The position numbers were made by a program, and so were the translations under genes. A stretch of DNA of 64,000 nucleotides from Bernardetiaceae bacterium. GTDB lineage: Bacteria > Bacteroidota > Bacteroidia > Cytophagales > Thermoflexibacteraceae. The stretch lies in the NCBI GenBank assembly GCA_025057115.1, contig JANWWZ010000002.1, positions 248,001-312,000 of the forward strand, given 5' to 3'. Under the pieces are notes generated by a model. That model was not told where the DNA came from. It ran no database searches and saw only the letters and a program-made list of their open reading frames with translations. Every line of letters starts with the position of its first letter. The stretch's first letter is position 1. Positions 54,321 through 62,519 of this stretch are shown one piece after another.

Positions 54321-55054
54321 TCTCATTACTCCGCATTAAAAAGGCAACCTATGGAACTATTACGCCTATTGTAATAGACATGCACTCCCATCTGCTCCCT
54401 GGCATAGACGATGGTGTGCAGAGTTTTGAACAAGCCCTCGATATTTTGCGTCAATTTGAGCAACTGGGCTATAAAAAGCTCATCATTACTCCGCATGTAA
54501 TGAGCGATTACTATCGCAACACACCTGAGATAATTTTCCGCAAGCTAGACCAGCTAAGTGATATCGCCCAGCAAGTAGGCATCAAAATATCATTGGAAGC
54601 GGCTGCGGAATACTACCTCGATGAATTTTTTGTTAGAAAGCTAGAGATGGGCGAGTCACTGATGACTTTTGGAAAAAAGTATCTACTCTTTGAAACTTCT
54701 TTCATCAACTACTCTCCTTACATGGAGCATGCTATTTTTCTGATGCAATCTAACGGTTATCGACCTGTTCTAGCCCATCCTGAGCGTTACGCTTATCTGT
54801 ACAACAAGTTTGAAACCTTAGAGAAATGGCATGCCAGAGGGGTTTTAATACAGATCAATTCCGGTTCGCTAGCTGGCTACTACGGACCGCAAGCAAAGCA
54901 GATGGCTGAACGGCTCGTTGAAGAAAAAATGGTAAGCTTTATCGGCAGTGATTGCCACCATTATGGGCATTTGGAAGTTCACTTAAAAGCTCGAAAAACT
55001 GAAAACTACATCAAAGCCCTGGGCATGAATACTATACTCAACAATTCACTTTGA
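54317..55054 (+). CDS. CpsB/YwqE-type PHP-domain tyrosine phosphatase
   Basis: The 245-residue protein is a metal-dependent phosphatase with the PHP motifs D-M-H-S-H-L-L-P-G-I-D-D-G, I-I-T-P-H-V, L-L-F-E-T-S, P-V-L-A-H-P-E-R and I-G-S-D-C-H-H. Family members dephosphorylate the BY-kinase encoded beside them. The gene overlaps the kinase stop codon, so the kinase/phosphatase ratio should be fixed by translational coupling. It closes the export cassette. Confidence 0.92.
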   Translation: MISLLRIKKATYGTITPIVIDMHSHLLPGIDDGVQSFEQALDILRQFEQLGYKKLIITPHVMSDYYRNTPEIIFRKLDQLSDIAQQVGIKISLEAAAEYYLDEFFVRKLEMGESLMTFGKKYLLFETSFINYSPYMEHAIFLMQSNGYRPVLAHPERYAYLYNKFETLEKWHARGVLIQINSGSLAGYYGPQAKQMAERLVEEKMVSFIGSDCHHYGHLEVHLKARKTENYIKALGMNTILNNSL

Positions 55055-55089
55055 GCTCAAAAAACTACCTTTGAAAAGCAAATAAACAC

Positions 55090-55512
55090 CTACCGCACAA
55101 GGTTGAATATCTCCTCCTGTGTGAGAGGCTTTCTGAGATACTTTTTAATGTACTTGTGGTTTTTAGCCTTGCTAGCATCTTGGGGATTGACTGAAGAAGT
55201 GAGCATGATAATTTGACAATGTTGCTTGGTTTCAGCACTAAGTTTGTCAAACTGGTCGAGAAACTGGAAGCCGTCCATAATGGGCATGTCCAAATCGAGG
55301 AAAATCAGGTCGGGTAATAACTGAATATGAGGATACAGACGCGATATTTTTTCGATATTTTTTAGAAATTCTATTGCGCTTTTTACATTGGAGTGCAAAT
55401 AAATGCCATCGCAGATGTTAGAAGCCTCAATGATTTTTTGATTGATCAAGTTATCAATATCATTGTCATCAACAAGCATGATGAAGTGAAATTTTTTGCC
55501 ACTTTCCGCCAT
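55090..55512 (-). CDS. Stand-alone response regulator receiver protein
   Basis: The 140-residue protein is a single receiver domain: acidic residues D15-D16 near the start (V-D-D-N-D-I-D), acceptor Asp73 in F-L-D-L-D-M-P-I-M-D-G, Thr/Ser in M-L-T-S-S, and the conserved Lys in Y-L-R-K-P-L. There is no output domain. Such proteins (as in CheY-like or Rcp-type relatives) act by binding another protein. No kinase gene lies beside it; it is convergent with the phosphatase gene. Confidence 0.88.
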   Translation of the reverse strand: MAESGKKFHFIMLVDDNDIDNLINQKIIEASNICDGIYLHSNVKSAIEFLKNIEKISRLYPHIQLLPDLIFLDLDMPIMDGFQFLDQFDKLSAETKQHCQIIMLTSSVNPQDASKAKNHKYIKKYLRKPLTQEEIFNLVR

Positions 55513-55582
55513 TTAGTAGAGTAGTTTGGAAACTAGTAGCGAAATAAAACAAAACAATTCTAAAATTCAATCTTTGGAGGCT

Positions 55583-56884
55583 TTAAATAAAACCGCCTAC
55601 CAGTTGCAAGCGCCGATGCATGTCCAATTTTATTAACACAAACAGCAAAATAGTGAAAGACCACAAAGCAGATCCGCCATAGCTCAAAAATGGAAGGGGA
55701 ATGCCAATGACGGGAAAAAGACCGATAGTCATCCCGATGTTGATGGCAAAGTGAAAAAACAAAATAGAAACTGCTCCATAGCCATATACGCGACTAAACC
55801 GCGAGCGCTGCCTCTCCGCCACTATCACAATGCGATTAAACAATACACTAAACAGTCCTACTACTACAATACTGCCTAACCATCCCCATTCTTCAGCCAC
55901 AGTGCAAAAGATAAAATCCGTACTTTGATCGGGGACAAACTTAAACTTAGTCTGCGTGCCTTCCAGAAAACCCTTTCCTGCAAAGCCCCCCGAACCGATG
56001 GCAATTTTAGACTGATTTACTTGCCAGCCCACACCGCGCATGTCTGCCGATGGATTAATAAGTACTTCTATGCGTTTTTGTTGGTGAGGCTTTAGCAGCT
56101 TGTACATAATAAAATCTACGCTAATGACTATGCCTATCGCCAAAATGGTAAACAAAGCGGTCATCAGCGCCCCTTTCCATTTGTTGCGATTAAAAACAAG
56201 CACATATATTAACCCACAAGCAGTAATACCTAAAATGAGTTCAACAGTATGGGCTTTCAACATTAGGGTGAGCACCACTAAAACGCCTGCCATTACTATT
56301 GCAAGAAGAATTTCCCCTGGCAACCCTTCTCTGTAGAGCAAGATGCCCAAAGAAGCAAAAACTAAGGCTGAGCCTGTATCGCCTTGTAATAAGGTAAGGA
56401 CAGCAGGGGTGGCAATCATCAGCAAAACGATCAGCAGGTTTTTTGTGCGCATGAGTTTGACAGTATTATCCCCTAAGAACTTGGCTAAAGCCAGCACAGT
56501 AGCTGTCTTAGCCAGTTCAGAGGGTTGCAAACGCATAAAACCTAAGTCAAACCAAGACTTTGAACCAGCTACCTCCCGACCCACTAGTAACACCCCCACT
56601 AGCATAGCTATTGCCACTACGTACCCCCAGTAGGCGAACTTGACATAGAGCCTCACATCTAAAAGTAAGATCAAGAAACCTATCGCCAACGCACATACAA
56701 TCCAAATAAATTGCCTGCCCGAATTAATTTTTAAGTCAAAAATGGAGCGTTTGACCTCTGGATCGTAAACGGCTGCATAAATGTTTATCCAACCAAAAAA
56801 AACTAGCACTAAATACAGGATTAGCAACCACTTGTCCAGTTGGTTAAAGATGCCTCTTAAAAGTGTTCTTCCAGAGCGTTCCAT
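55583..56884 (-). CDS. rodA: Rod-shape-determining peptidoglycan polymerase RodA
   Basis: The 433-residue protein has about ten membrane helices of the SEDS (FtsW/RodA/SpoVE) family. The segment W-F-D-L-G-F-M-R-L-Q-P-S-E-L-A-K, the motif G-D-T-G-S-A-L-V-F (with the catalytic Asp), Q-S-K-I-A-I-G-S-G-G-F-A-G-K-G and G-I-P-L-P-F-L-S-Y-G-G-S are all diagnostic. RodA polymerises lipid II glycan strands together with a class B PBP for lateral wall growth. PBP2 and MreBCD genes usually precede rodA; they are not visible here. A -7-like TAATTTTG on the minus strand is at 56950-56957. Confidence 0.92.
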   Translation of the reverse strand: MERSGRTLLRGIFNQLDKWLLILYLVLVFFGWINIYAAVYDPEVKRSIFDLKINSGRQFIWIVCALAIGFLILLLDVRLYVKFAYWGYVVAIAMLVGVLLVGREVAGSKSWFDLGFMRLQPSELAKTATVLALAKFLGDNTVKLMRTKNLLIVLLMIATPAVLTLLQGDTGSALVFASLGILLYREGLPGEILLAIVMAGVLVVLTLMLKAHTVELILGITACGLIYVLVFNRNKWKGALMTALFTILAIGIVISVDFIMYKLLKPHQQKRIEVLINPSADMRGVGWQVNQSKIAIGSGGFAGKGFLEGTQTKFKFVPDQSTDFIFCTVAEEWGWLGSIVVVGLFSVLFNRIVIVAERQRSRFSRVYGYGAVSILFFHFAINIGMTIGLFPVIGIPLPFLSYGGSALWSFTILLFVLIKLDMHRRLQLVGGFI

Positions 56885-56973
56885 GATTGAATCAGGTCAG
56901 GGATTGGCTTCCAAAAGTGCCTTTTCAAATTAGGCAGCACTGCAAACCACAAAATTAAAATAGCTTTGCAGGT

Positions 56974-57483
56974 ATGAAGAACTTTGCCTTTGGCGCATTT
57001 TTAACAACAATCGCAATAGTTGTTTCTTGTTGTGAAGACTGTGTATTTTCTTCGCGTTACTCTAGCGAACCCGTAGTGCGTTTTTATCGCAAAGGCAGTT
57101 TGCGCGCCTTGCCTCCCGTCTTTGACTCGGTGCAAACCAGCAAAGGAATTACTATTTACCGAGCAGGAAAAATTCTTTACAATAGCATCACCTCCGAAAA
57201 TCCATTGCCCAATAGCCTTGCTTTGCCCCTGGATCCCTCACGAGATACTTCAGCGTTTATTTTCCATGGAAGGCGACCTGGTGCACCTTCTAATGCCCCT
57301 TCTAGGCATGATACTTTGGTATTAGCTTATCGCAGAAAGATCAACATCATTCCACCTGACTGTGGCTACGAACAACGCATTGAAAATTTGCACGTTGTCA
57401 AAAATCCTTACGACTCCGTCCAAATTCTCGCCAAACCTTTCGTATTGCGCACTGATAGCATTCACATTCGCTTGTTTTGGTAA
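56974..57483 (+). CDS. DUF6452-like lipoprotein
   Basis: The 169-residue protein has a signal-like N-terminus ending V-V-S-C-C-E-D-C, so it is probably a lipoprotein (Cys19 or Cys20). The mature part has short beta-strand segments and two Cys; the layout and the downstream DUF6048 gene match the DUF6452/DUF6048 pair typical of Bacteroidota. The role is unknown. TAGCTTTG at 56961-56968 would place a transcript start nearly at the ATG. Its stop overlaps the start of the next gene (TAATG). Confidence 0.65.
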   Translation: MKNFAFGAFLTTIAIVVSCCEDCVFSSRYSSEPVVRFYRKGSLRALPPVFDSVQTSKGITIYRAGKILYNSITSENPLPNSLALPLDPSRDTSAFIFHGRRPGAPSNAPSRHDTLVLAYRRKINIIPPDCGYEQRIENLHVVKNPYDSVQILAKPFVLRTDSIHIRLFW

Positions 57484-58298
57484 TGCGTTCAACGTCAGCA
57501 AAGAGCTGTTTTGTTTTTCTCTTAGCGATTTTAGTTTCTTGGGAGGCTAGTGCCCAACCTACTACTGACTCAGCGCGTTTGGCATTGTACCAGCGTTTGC
57601 GCGCCTGGAGAAAGGGCATCACCTTTAAGCCCTATGCTTTCCGACTAGGCACAGACCTCTCGTACTGGCTTAATGGAGTAATGGCAGCCCCTTTCGGAAA
57701 GGAAACTCTCCGCCACAATCTACAGTATTTTTATGCCAACACGCGCCGCTTTGAAATTACTGCCGATATGGCTTTTGACAAAAACAAATGGTTTATTGTT
57801 GCCGATGGAGGATATTCCTCCGTGAGCCGAGAGCGCAACCAAGCAGATAACTTAAGAAATTTTCACTACCGCAATAGGGGCACTTACTGGCGTCTGGGAT
57901 TGGACTATAACGTATTGCATAAAATTTTCACTGATCGGCAGCAAGCCTTATTGATAGGAGTTCGCTATGGGCGTGCTAGCTTTGAACACCAAGTAACTTA
58001 TTATGCACTCAACAAACCATGGGGCTTTGAAGGAACCTCTACAGCGCCGCTTTTTTCGGAGACAATTCTCAATCAGGGAGGATATCGCTGGCTGGAGCTA
58101 GTAACAGGCTTGAGAGTAGCTCTCTGGAAGGGATTGTATCTAGGCTATACCTTGCGTGCTAAATTGGCTGGAAAGTCAATTCACACTCAGCAAATTTTTC
58201 CCAATCAAATACCTGGCTTTGGAACGGCAAGCGAAAATGTCAAGCTCTCTTTCAGCTATCATCTTTACTACCGCTTGATGCTCACCAGCAAGCGATAA
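57483..58298 (+). CDS. DUF6048-like outer-membrane protein
   Basis: The 271-residue protein has a signal peptide (about 1-24, ending A-S-A-Q) and a beta-rich body: F-R-L-G-T-D-L-S-Y-W-L, R-R-F-E-I-T-A-D-M-A-F-D-K-N-K-W-F-I-V-A-D-G-G-Y, and Y-W-R-L-G-L-D-Y-N-V fit DUF6048, predicted to be a barrel. It is translated from an ATG sharing one base with the stop of the preceding gene. Function unknown. Confidence 0.72.
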   Translation: MRSTSAKSCFVFLLAILVSWEASAQPTTDSARLALYQRLRAWRKGITFKPYAFRLGTDLSYWLNGVMAAPFGKETLRHNLQYFYANTRRFEITADMAFDKNKWFIVADGGYSSVSRERNQADNLRNFHYRNRGTYWRLGLDYNVLHKIFTDRQQALLIGVRYGRASFEHQVTYYALNKPWGFEGTSTAPLFSETILNQGGYRWLELVTGLRVALWKGLYLGYTLRAKLAGKSIHTQQIFPNQIPGFGTASENVKLSFSYHLYYRLMLTSKR

Positions 58299-58353
58299 GA
58301 GCACGTTTAGGTTTACTAACAGGAGCAAAAATTACAGATAAAAGGGAATGAGC

Positions 58354-58930
58354 TAATATTAGTAGCCCAACCAACAGCAGCTGTGATGGTGAATGCACTG
58401 GGGTTGCCACATGCAAGCATGGTTACAGGAACCCATGTAAAGAATGTCAAAGCAGGGTTGGATCTATTGCCCGTACTGGAAAGGTACAAAACCTTATAAC
58501 GGATCGCGCTTGATTAAGAGTAGTAGTAGAGCCAATCTCCACTTGCCTTAATCAAAATCAAAATGCAAGAGCTAAGCTCTGCTTGGTTTAACATCAAAAT
58601 GTAGTATGCTTGGCTTACCTATGATGTTAAAAGAACCGTCCAATTCGCCGTCGCTGCATCAAATTCGAACTCGGCAAAATGTGACCTCAACTTAGGCTCT
58701 TTGCCGAAAACAAAACACGGGCAAAGACTAGGACACCAGCAATAGTTGCTCAAACTATAGAAGCATGATTGAAACTGTGATCAGCTTGCTGAATTTTCAA
58801 GTGGACATTGATTAGTTAGTTGAGCGCGCCATCCATTTGCCCAAGCAGGCTGATTGCTTATGCTTATTGACTGCTTGGCAGCTCTTCAAGTTTTTTACTT
58901 TAAGAGGAATTCAGTTGTTCAGGTATGTAA
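58354..58930 (+). pseudogene. Decayed IS5-like transposase remnant (tentative)
   Basis: This is the longest stretch without a gene (58299-58943). From about 58354 a frame reads I-L-V-A-Q-P-T-A-A-V-M-V-N-A-L-G-L-P-H-A-S-M-V-T, then G-L-D-L-L-P-V-L, which resembles the segment of IS5-type transposases around L-G-L-P-H-A. After a frame change near 58490 it reads N-L-I-T-D-R-A, matching the conserved second-Asp motif. Near 58764 S-M-I-E-T-V-I-S-L-L-N-F resembles the I-E-x-x-F-x-x-L-K region. Several stops and frame changes break it. No terminal inverted repeats were located, so this remains tentative. Confidence 0.42.
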
Positions 58931-58943
58931 CCGCTTGTGTTAT

Positions 58944-59312
58944 TTAGAAAGGAAGCTCATCCTCGCTACTTTCTGTCAGTGAAATAGGAGGAGTGGCTTG
59001 AGGAGCAGCAGGGGAGGAAATAGGATTTGCAGGAGCCACGGCTTCAATCCGCCATGCTTCTAGATTAGTGAAATAGGTAGTTGTTCCGTCTTTGGTGTAG
59101 GGTCTACCGCGCAAGGTAAAGTACACTTTTATTTCCTGCCCTAAGGCAAAATCATCTATAAGGCTGCATTTTTCTTGGGTAAGTTGAAATTTGATAAACT
59201 CGCTGTAGGTACCAGCAGGAATTTCTATCACAAACTCGCGCTTGCGGAATTTGTCAGTAAGCTGCTGGGGCTGATAGACCACTACCAACTTCCCTTTTAC
59301 CTCGTATGACAT
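58944..59312 (-). CDS. DUF3127 protein with SSB-like C-terminal tail
   Basis: The 122-residue protein opens with an OB-fold-like domain (about 1-90; G-K-L-V-V-V-Y-Q-P-Q-Q-L, F-V-I-E-I-P-A-G) typical of DUF3127, a Bacteroidota family annotated as putative single-stranded DNA-binding. A Pro/Ala-rich linker leads to the C-terminus S-E-D-E-L-P-F. Bacterial SSB proteins end in a like acidic D-D-x-P-F tip that recruits repair and replication proteins. The gene is monocistronic between the transposase remnant and the TPR gene. Confidence 0.83.
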   Translation of the reverse strand: MSYEVKGKLVVVYQPQQLTDKFRKREFVIEIPAGTYSEFIKFQLTQEKCSLIDDFALGQEIKVYFTLRGRPYTKDGTTTYFTNLEAWRIEAVAPANPISSPAAPQATPPISLTESSEDELPF

Positions 59313-59443
59313 AGCTAAAAAATAACGCTAAACCCTAAGTCAACTCTAAAGGCGAATTTCGCATAAAAAAGCAATTTTTGCTCAGTTTTTGTCCTTAAAA
59401 TGCAGCAAAATTTACCTGGTTCGGATTTAAATGCCTTCACAAA

Positions 59444-62400
59444 ATGAAAGCCCAAGGGTTGCCAAACATTTGCTTGCACGCTCAAGATCTTTTAGTGAGG
59501 GTAGTTGTTTATCTTCTCAGTCAATGGCGTTTGCTCAAGCAATTATCTTCTAATACGGCATTTCAATCCAAGAGCATAGGTACTTGCTTGATATTTACAT
59601 GCTGTTTGCTAGCTGCCTCTTCCTTACCAGCTCAGCAAACTCTCCACTTGACCGAACCTGCTTCGATATTCAACAAAGGCATAGACCTTTACCAGCAAGG
59701 ATACTACAGCAATGCCAGAGAACAATTTGAGTCTTACATCAGGCTTAACCTCCAAGATGGGCGACAAGTGGAAGCAGAGTACTATGTCTGCATGTGTGCT
59801 ATGAAATTAAGCAGCCCAGATTTTGACTTCTTGCTAGAAAATTTTGTTAGCAAATATCCCGACCACTTCCTAACGCGCAATATTTACCGCACCATAGGAC
59901 TTACTTACTACAACAAGGGAATTTACACCGAAGCCACCCAGTACTTGCAGCGCGCTTACGGAAGCAATGGCAACCCCGAGCAGGATGCCGAACTGGCTTT
60001 TAAACTAGCCTACAGCTATTTTGCTGAAAAAAATTACTCATCTGCCCAAACTATTTTTAACTTGCTCAAAAGCGGCTCTAGCCAGTATGCTACAGCAGCA
60101 AGCTACTACGCAGGTTACATTGCTTTTCAAGAAAAGCGCTACCGAGAGGCTTTATCCGATTTGGAGCGCGCCGCCGCCGACAAACACTACGCAGAGGCGG
60201 CTAATGCCTTGATTTTTGCCATTCACTACCTTGAAGGAGACTACAAACGCCTTGTTGCCTTCGCCGAGCAGTTGGAAAGAAAAAACAAAAAACTTCCTAA
60301 CTACTTACTCGCTCCTCTTGCCGATGCTTACTACTTGATGAATCGCTGCCAAAAAGCCTTGCCTTTGCTGGAAAATCTTGCTCGCCAATCCCGTGCAGAC
60401 CGCACTTTGTTCTATCGTTTGGGACATTGCTATATGCAAGAGAAGCAATATCAACTGGCGGTGGAGATGTTTGCTAAAGTAGCGGAAGGAACCGACTCCT
60501 TGGGGCAAATGGCTGCTTATCACATGGGAGCTAGCTTAATAGAATTGAAGCAATTGCAGGCTGCTACTAATGCCTTCCGCCATGCTCGCAACCTCCCTTT
60601 AGACCAGCGCTTGCGCGAACTAAGTGCATATAACCTCATCAAAGCACACTTTGAATTGCGCAATTATGCCGAAGCCATCGAAAGTGCTTCTTTTTACGAA
60701 CAACACTTTCCCAAAGGAGAGTACTTAGAAGAAGTGCGCTACTTGAAAAGCGAAGCATTTATCAGCGGCGGCAACTATTCAGGAGCGTTGCGATACCTAG
60801 AGCAGTTGCCTCATCCCACAGAGCGCATGCTGCTTGCCTATCAGCGCATTGCGTTGAACTACGCCGCCATTTTGTACAATGAAGAAAAATTTCCTCAAGC
60901 AGTAGCTATTTTGTACCGCTCTTTACAACGCCCTCAAGACGAAGAATTAGTTTACACAGCTTATTTGTGGATAGGAGAAAGTTTGTACCGCCAAGATAAG
61001 TTAGACTCTGCGGAGATAGCCTACGGGCGTGTAATCCCTATTGCTAAAGAATATCCCAATGCTATTTATGGACTGGGCTACATTGCCTTTAACAAAGAAA
61101 ACTATCCGCAAGCAGAACGCCTGTTTCAGCAATTGCTTAGCCTAAATGCCAACATCAATCGGGCTGATGTGCAAACGCGGCTAGCAGACTGTCGCTATAT
61201 AGCTCGCGATTTTACAAGAGCTATCACTCTTTATCAACAAGCACTTACAATGTCGGGTGCGGATGGGGACTATATCAACTATCAGATAGCCCAGTGTTAC
61301 GTAGGTCTGCAACGCCGCGACGAGGCTATCGGATTGCTAGATAGAATACTCGCCAGCCGTCTATCGCGCATGGCTGCCCCTGCTGCTTTCCTAAAAGCTG
61401 AACTACAGTTTGAAGCTGGTAAAAAAGATCTTGCGTTACAAAGCTACTCTCAACTGATTCAACAATATCCCAATAGCGAGCTAGTGCCTGATGCCCTTTT
61501 TAAACGCGGGCTTGCTTACAGTATTTTAGGGCAAGCTCAACAAGCAATAAGCGACTACAAAGCCATTCTGGACCGCTTTCCTACCCATCCTAAAGCCGCT
61601 GAAGCTATTGAATCTCTCCAGGAAATGGAAAACAATGGCATTCCAGTGCCAGACTTCGACCGCTACTTGCAGTCATTTGCCTCTAACAATCCCAATAGCC
61701 AAGCCACAGCGCAGATAGAATTCAATCGTGCGCGAGTACCCTATGACAACGGCGATTATGCCAACGCAGTGCGTACCCTAACGGAATTTCTCAATCGACA
61801 TCCTACCTCTCCTATGACTGAGGAGGCTCGTTTTATGCTAGCTGTTTCTATGGACCAGACTGGAGACAAGCAAAACGCTCTTGCCCAGTACAACCAAGTC
61901 AGAGGTAGTAATGCTATTCGTGCTGGACTTCGCGCCGCTGAAATAGAGCTCGAGCTAGGGCAAGTACAAGCAGCTTATAACCGCTACCGCAGTTTGCAAC
62001 ACCAAGTCAATGACAATCGCAATTGGGCTCGAGTAATGATAGGGCTTATCCGTTCTTCTTTTCAACTGGGTCAACTTAACCAAACCGAGCACTTTTGCAA
62101 TGAAGTCATTAGCCGCAACCTGACTGTAGCAGGAGCCCGAGGCATAGCCGAACTCCACCTTGGCAAAATAATGCTTGAACGAGGTCAATTAGAGCAAGCC
62201 CTTCATCAGTTCCGACGAGTGGCAAACACGTACACCGATGCCAGTGGAGCAGAAGCTCAATTCAGGCTCGGGGAAACTCTTAGGATACAAAAAAATTACA
62301 ACGCCTCTACGGAAGAATTAGTCAAAATGAAAAATCTCTTTGAGCACCATCCCGAGTGGGTTTACGAAGCCTTTCTGTTAGTGGCTGAAAACTACATCGA

Positions 62401-62506
62401 CCTAAACAATCTTTTTCAAGCGCGTGCAACCCTGAATTCTATCATAGAAAATAGCAAAGATGAGGCTATTCGCCAGCGCGCACGCAAAAGACTTCAAGAA
62501 ATTTAA
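59444..62506 (+). CDS. Large secreted TPR protein
   Basis: The 1020-residue protein has a hydrophobic signal core late in the sequence (about 46-64, C-L-I-F-T-C-C-L-L-A-A-S-S-L-P-A-Q), so the true start may be later than the ATG at 59444; a TTG inside the segment is one option. The mature part is nearly all tetratricopeptide-like repeats (for example Y-Q-Q-G-Y-Y-S-N-A-R-E-Q-F-E-S-Y and Y-D-N-G-D-Y-A-N-A-V-R-T-L), some twenty or more copies. It most likely scaffolds envelope proteins in the periplasm. It precedes an outer-membrane protein gene by 13 bases. Confidence 0.87.
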   Translation: MKAQGLPNICLHAQDLLVRVVVYLLSQWRLLKQLSSNTAFQSKSIGTCLIFTCCLLAASSLPAQQTLHLTEPASIFNKGIDLYQQGYYSNAREQFESYIRLNLQDGRQVEAEYYVCMCAMKLSSPDFDFLLENFVSKYPDHFLTRNIYRTIGLTYYNKGIYTEATQYLQRAYGSNGNPEQDAELAFKLAYSYFAEKNYSSAQTIFNLLKSGSSQYATAASYYAGYIAFQEKRYREALSDLERAAADKHYAEAANALIFAIHYLEGDYKRLVAFAEQLERKNKKLPNYLLAPLADAYYLMNRCQKALPLLENLARQSRADRTLFYRLGHCYMQEKQYQLAVEMFAKVAEGTDSLGQMAAYHMGASLIELKQLQAATNAFRHARNLPLDQRLRELSAYNLIKAHFELRNYAEAIESASFYEQHFPKGEYLEEVRYLKSEAFISGGNYSGALRYLEQLPHPTERMLLAYQRIALNYAAILYNEEKFPQAVAILYRSLQRPQDEELVYTAYLWIGESLYRQDKLDSAEIAYGRVIPIAKEYPNAIYGLGYIAFNKENYPQAERLFQQLLSLNANINRADVQTRLADCRYIARDFTRAITLYQQALTMSGADGDYINYQIAQCYVGLQRRDEAIGLLDRILASRLSRMAAPAAFLKAELQFEAGKKDLALQSYSQLIQQYPNSELVPDALFKRGLAYSILGQAQQAISDYKAILDRFPTHPKAAEAIESLQEMENNGIPVPDFDRYLQSFASNNPNSQATAQIEFNRARVPYDNGDYANAVRTLTEFLNRHPTSPMTEEARFMLAVSMDQTGDKQNALAQYNQVRGSNAIRAGLRAAEIELELGQVQAAYNRYRSLQHQVNDNRNWARVMIGLIRSSFQLGQLNQTEHFCNEVISRNLTVAGARGIAELHLGKIMLERGQLEQALHQFRRVANTYTDASGAEAQFRLGETLRIQKNYNASTEELVKMKNLFEHHPEWVYEAFLLVAENYIDLNNLFQARATLNSIIENSKDEAIRQRARKRLQEI

Positions 62507-62519
62507 CCCAATTTAAAAC

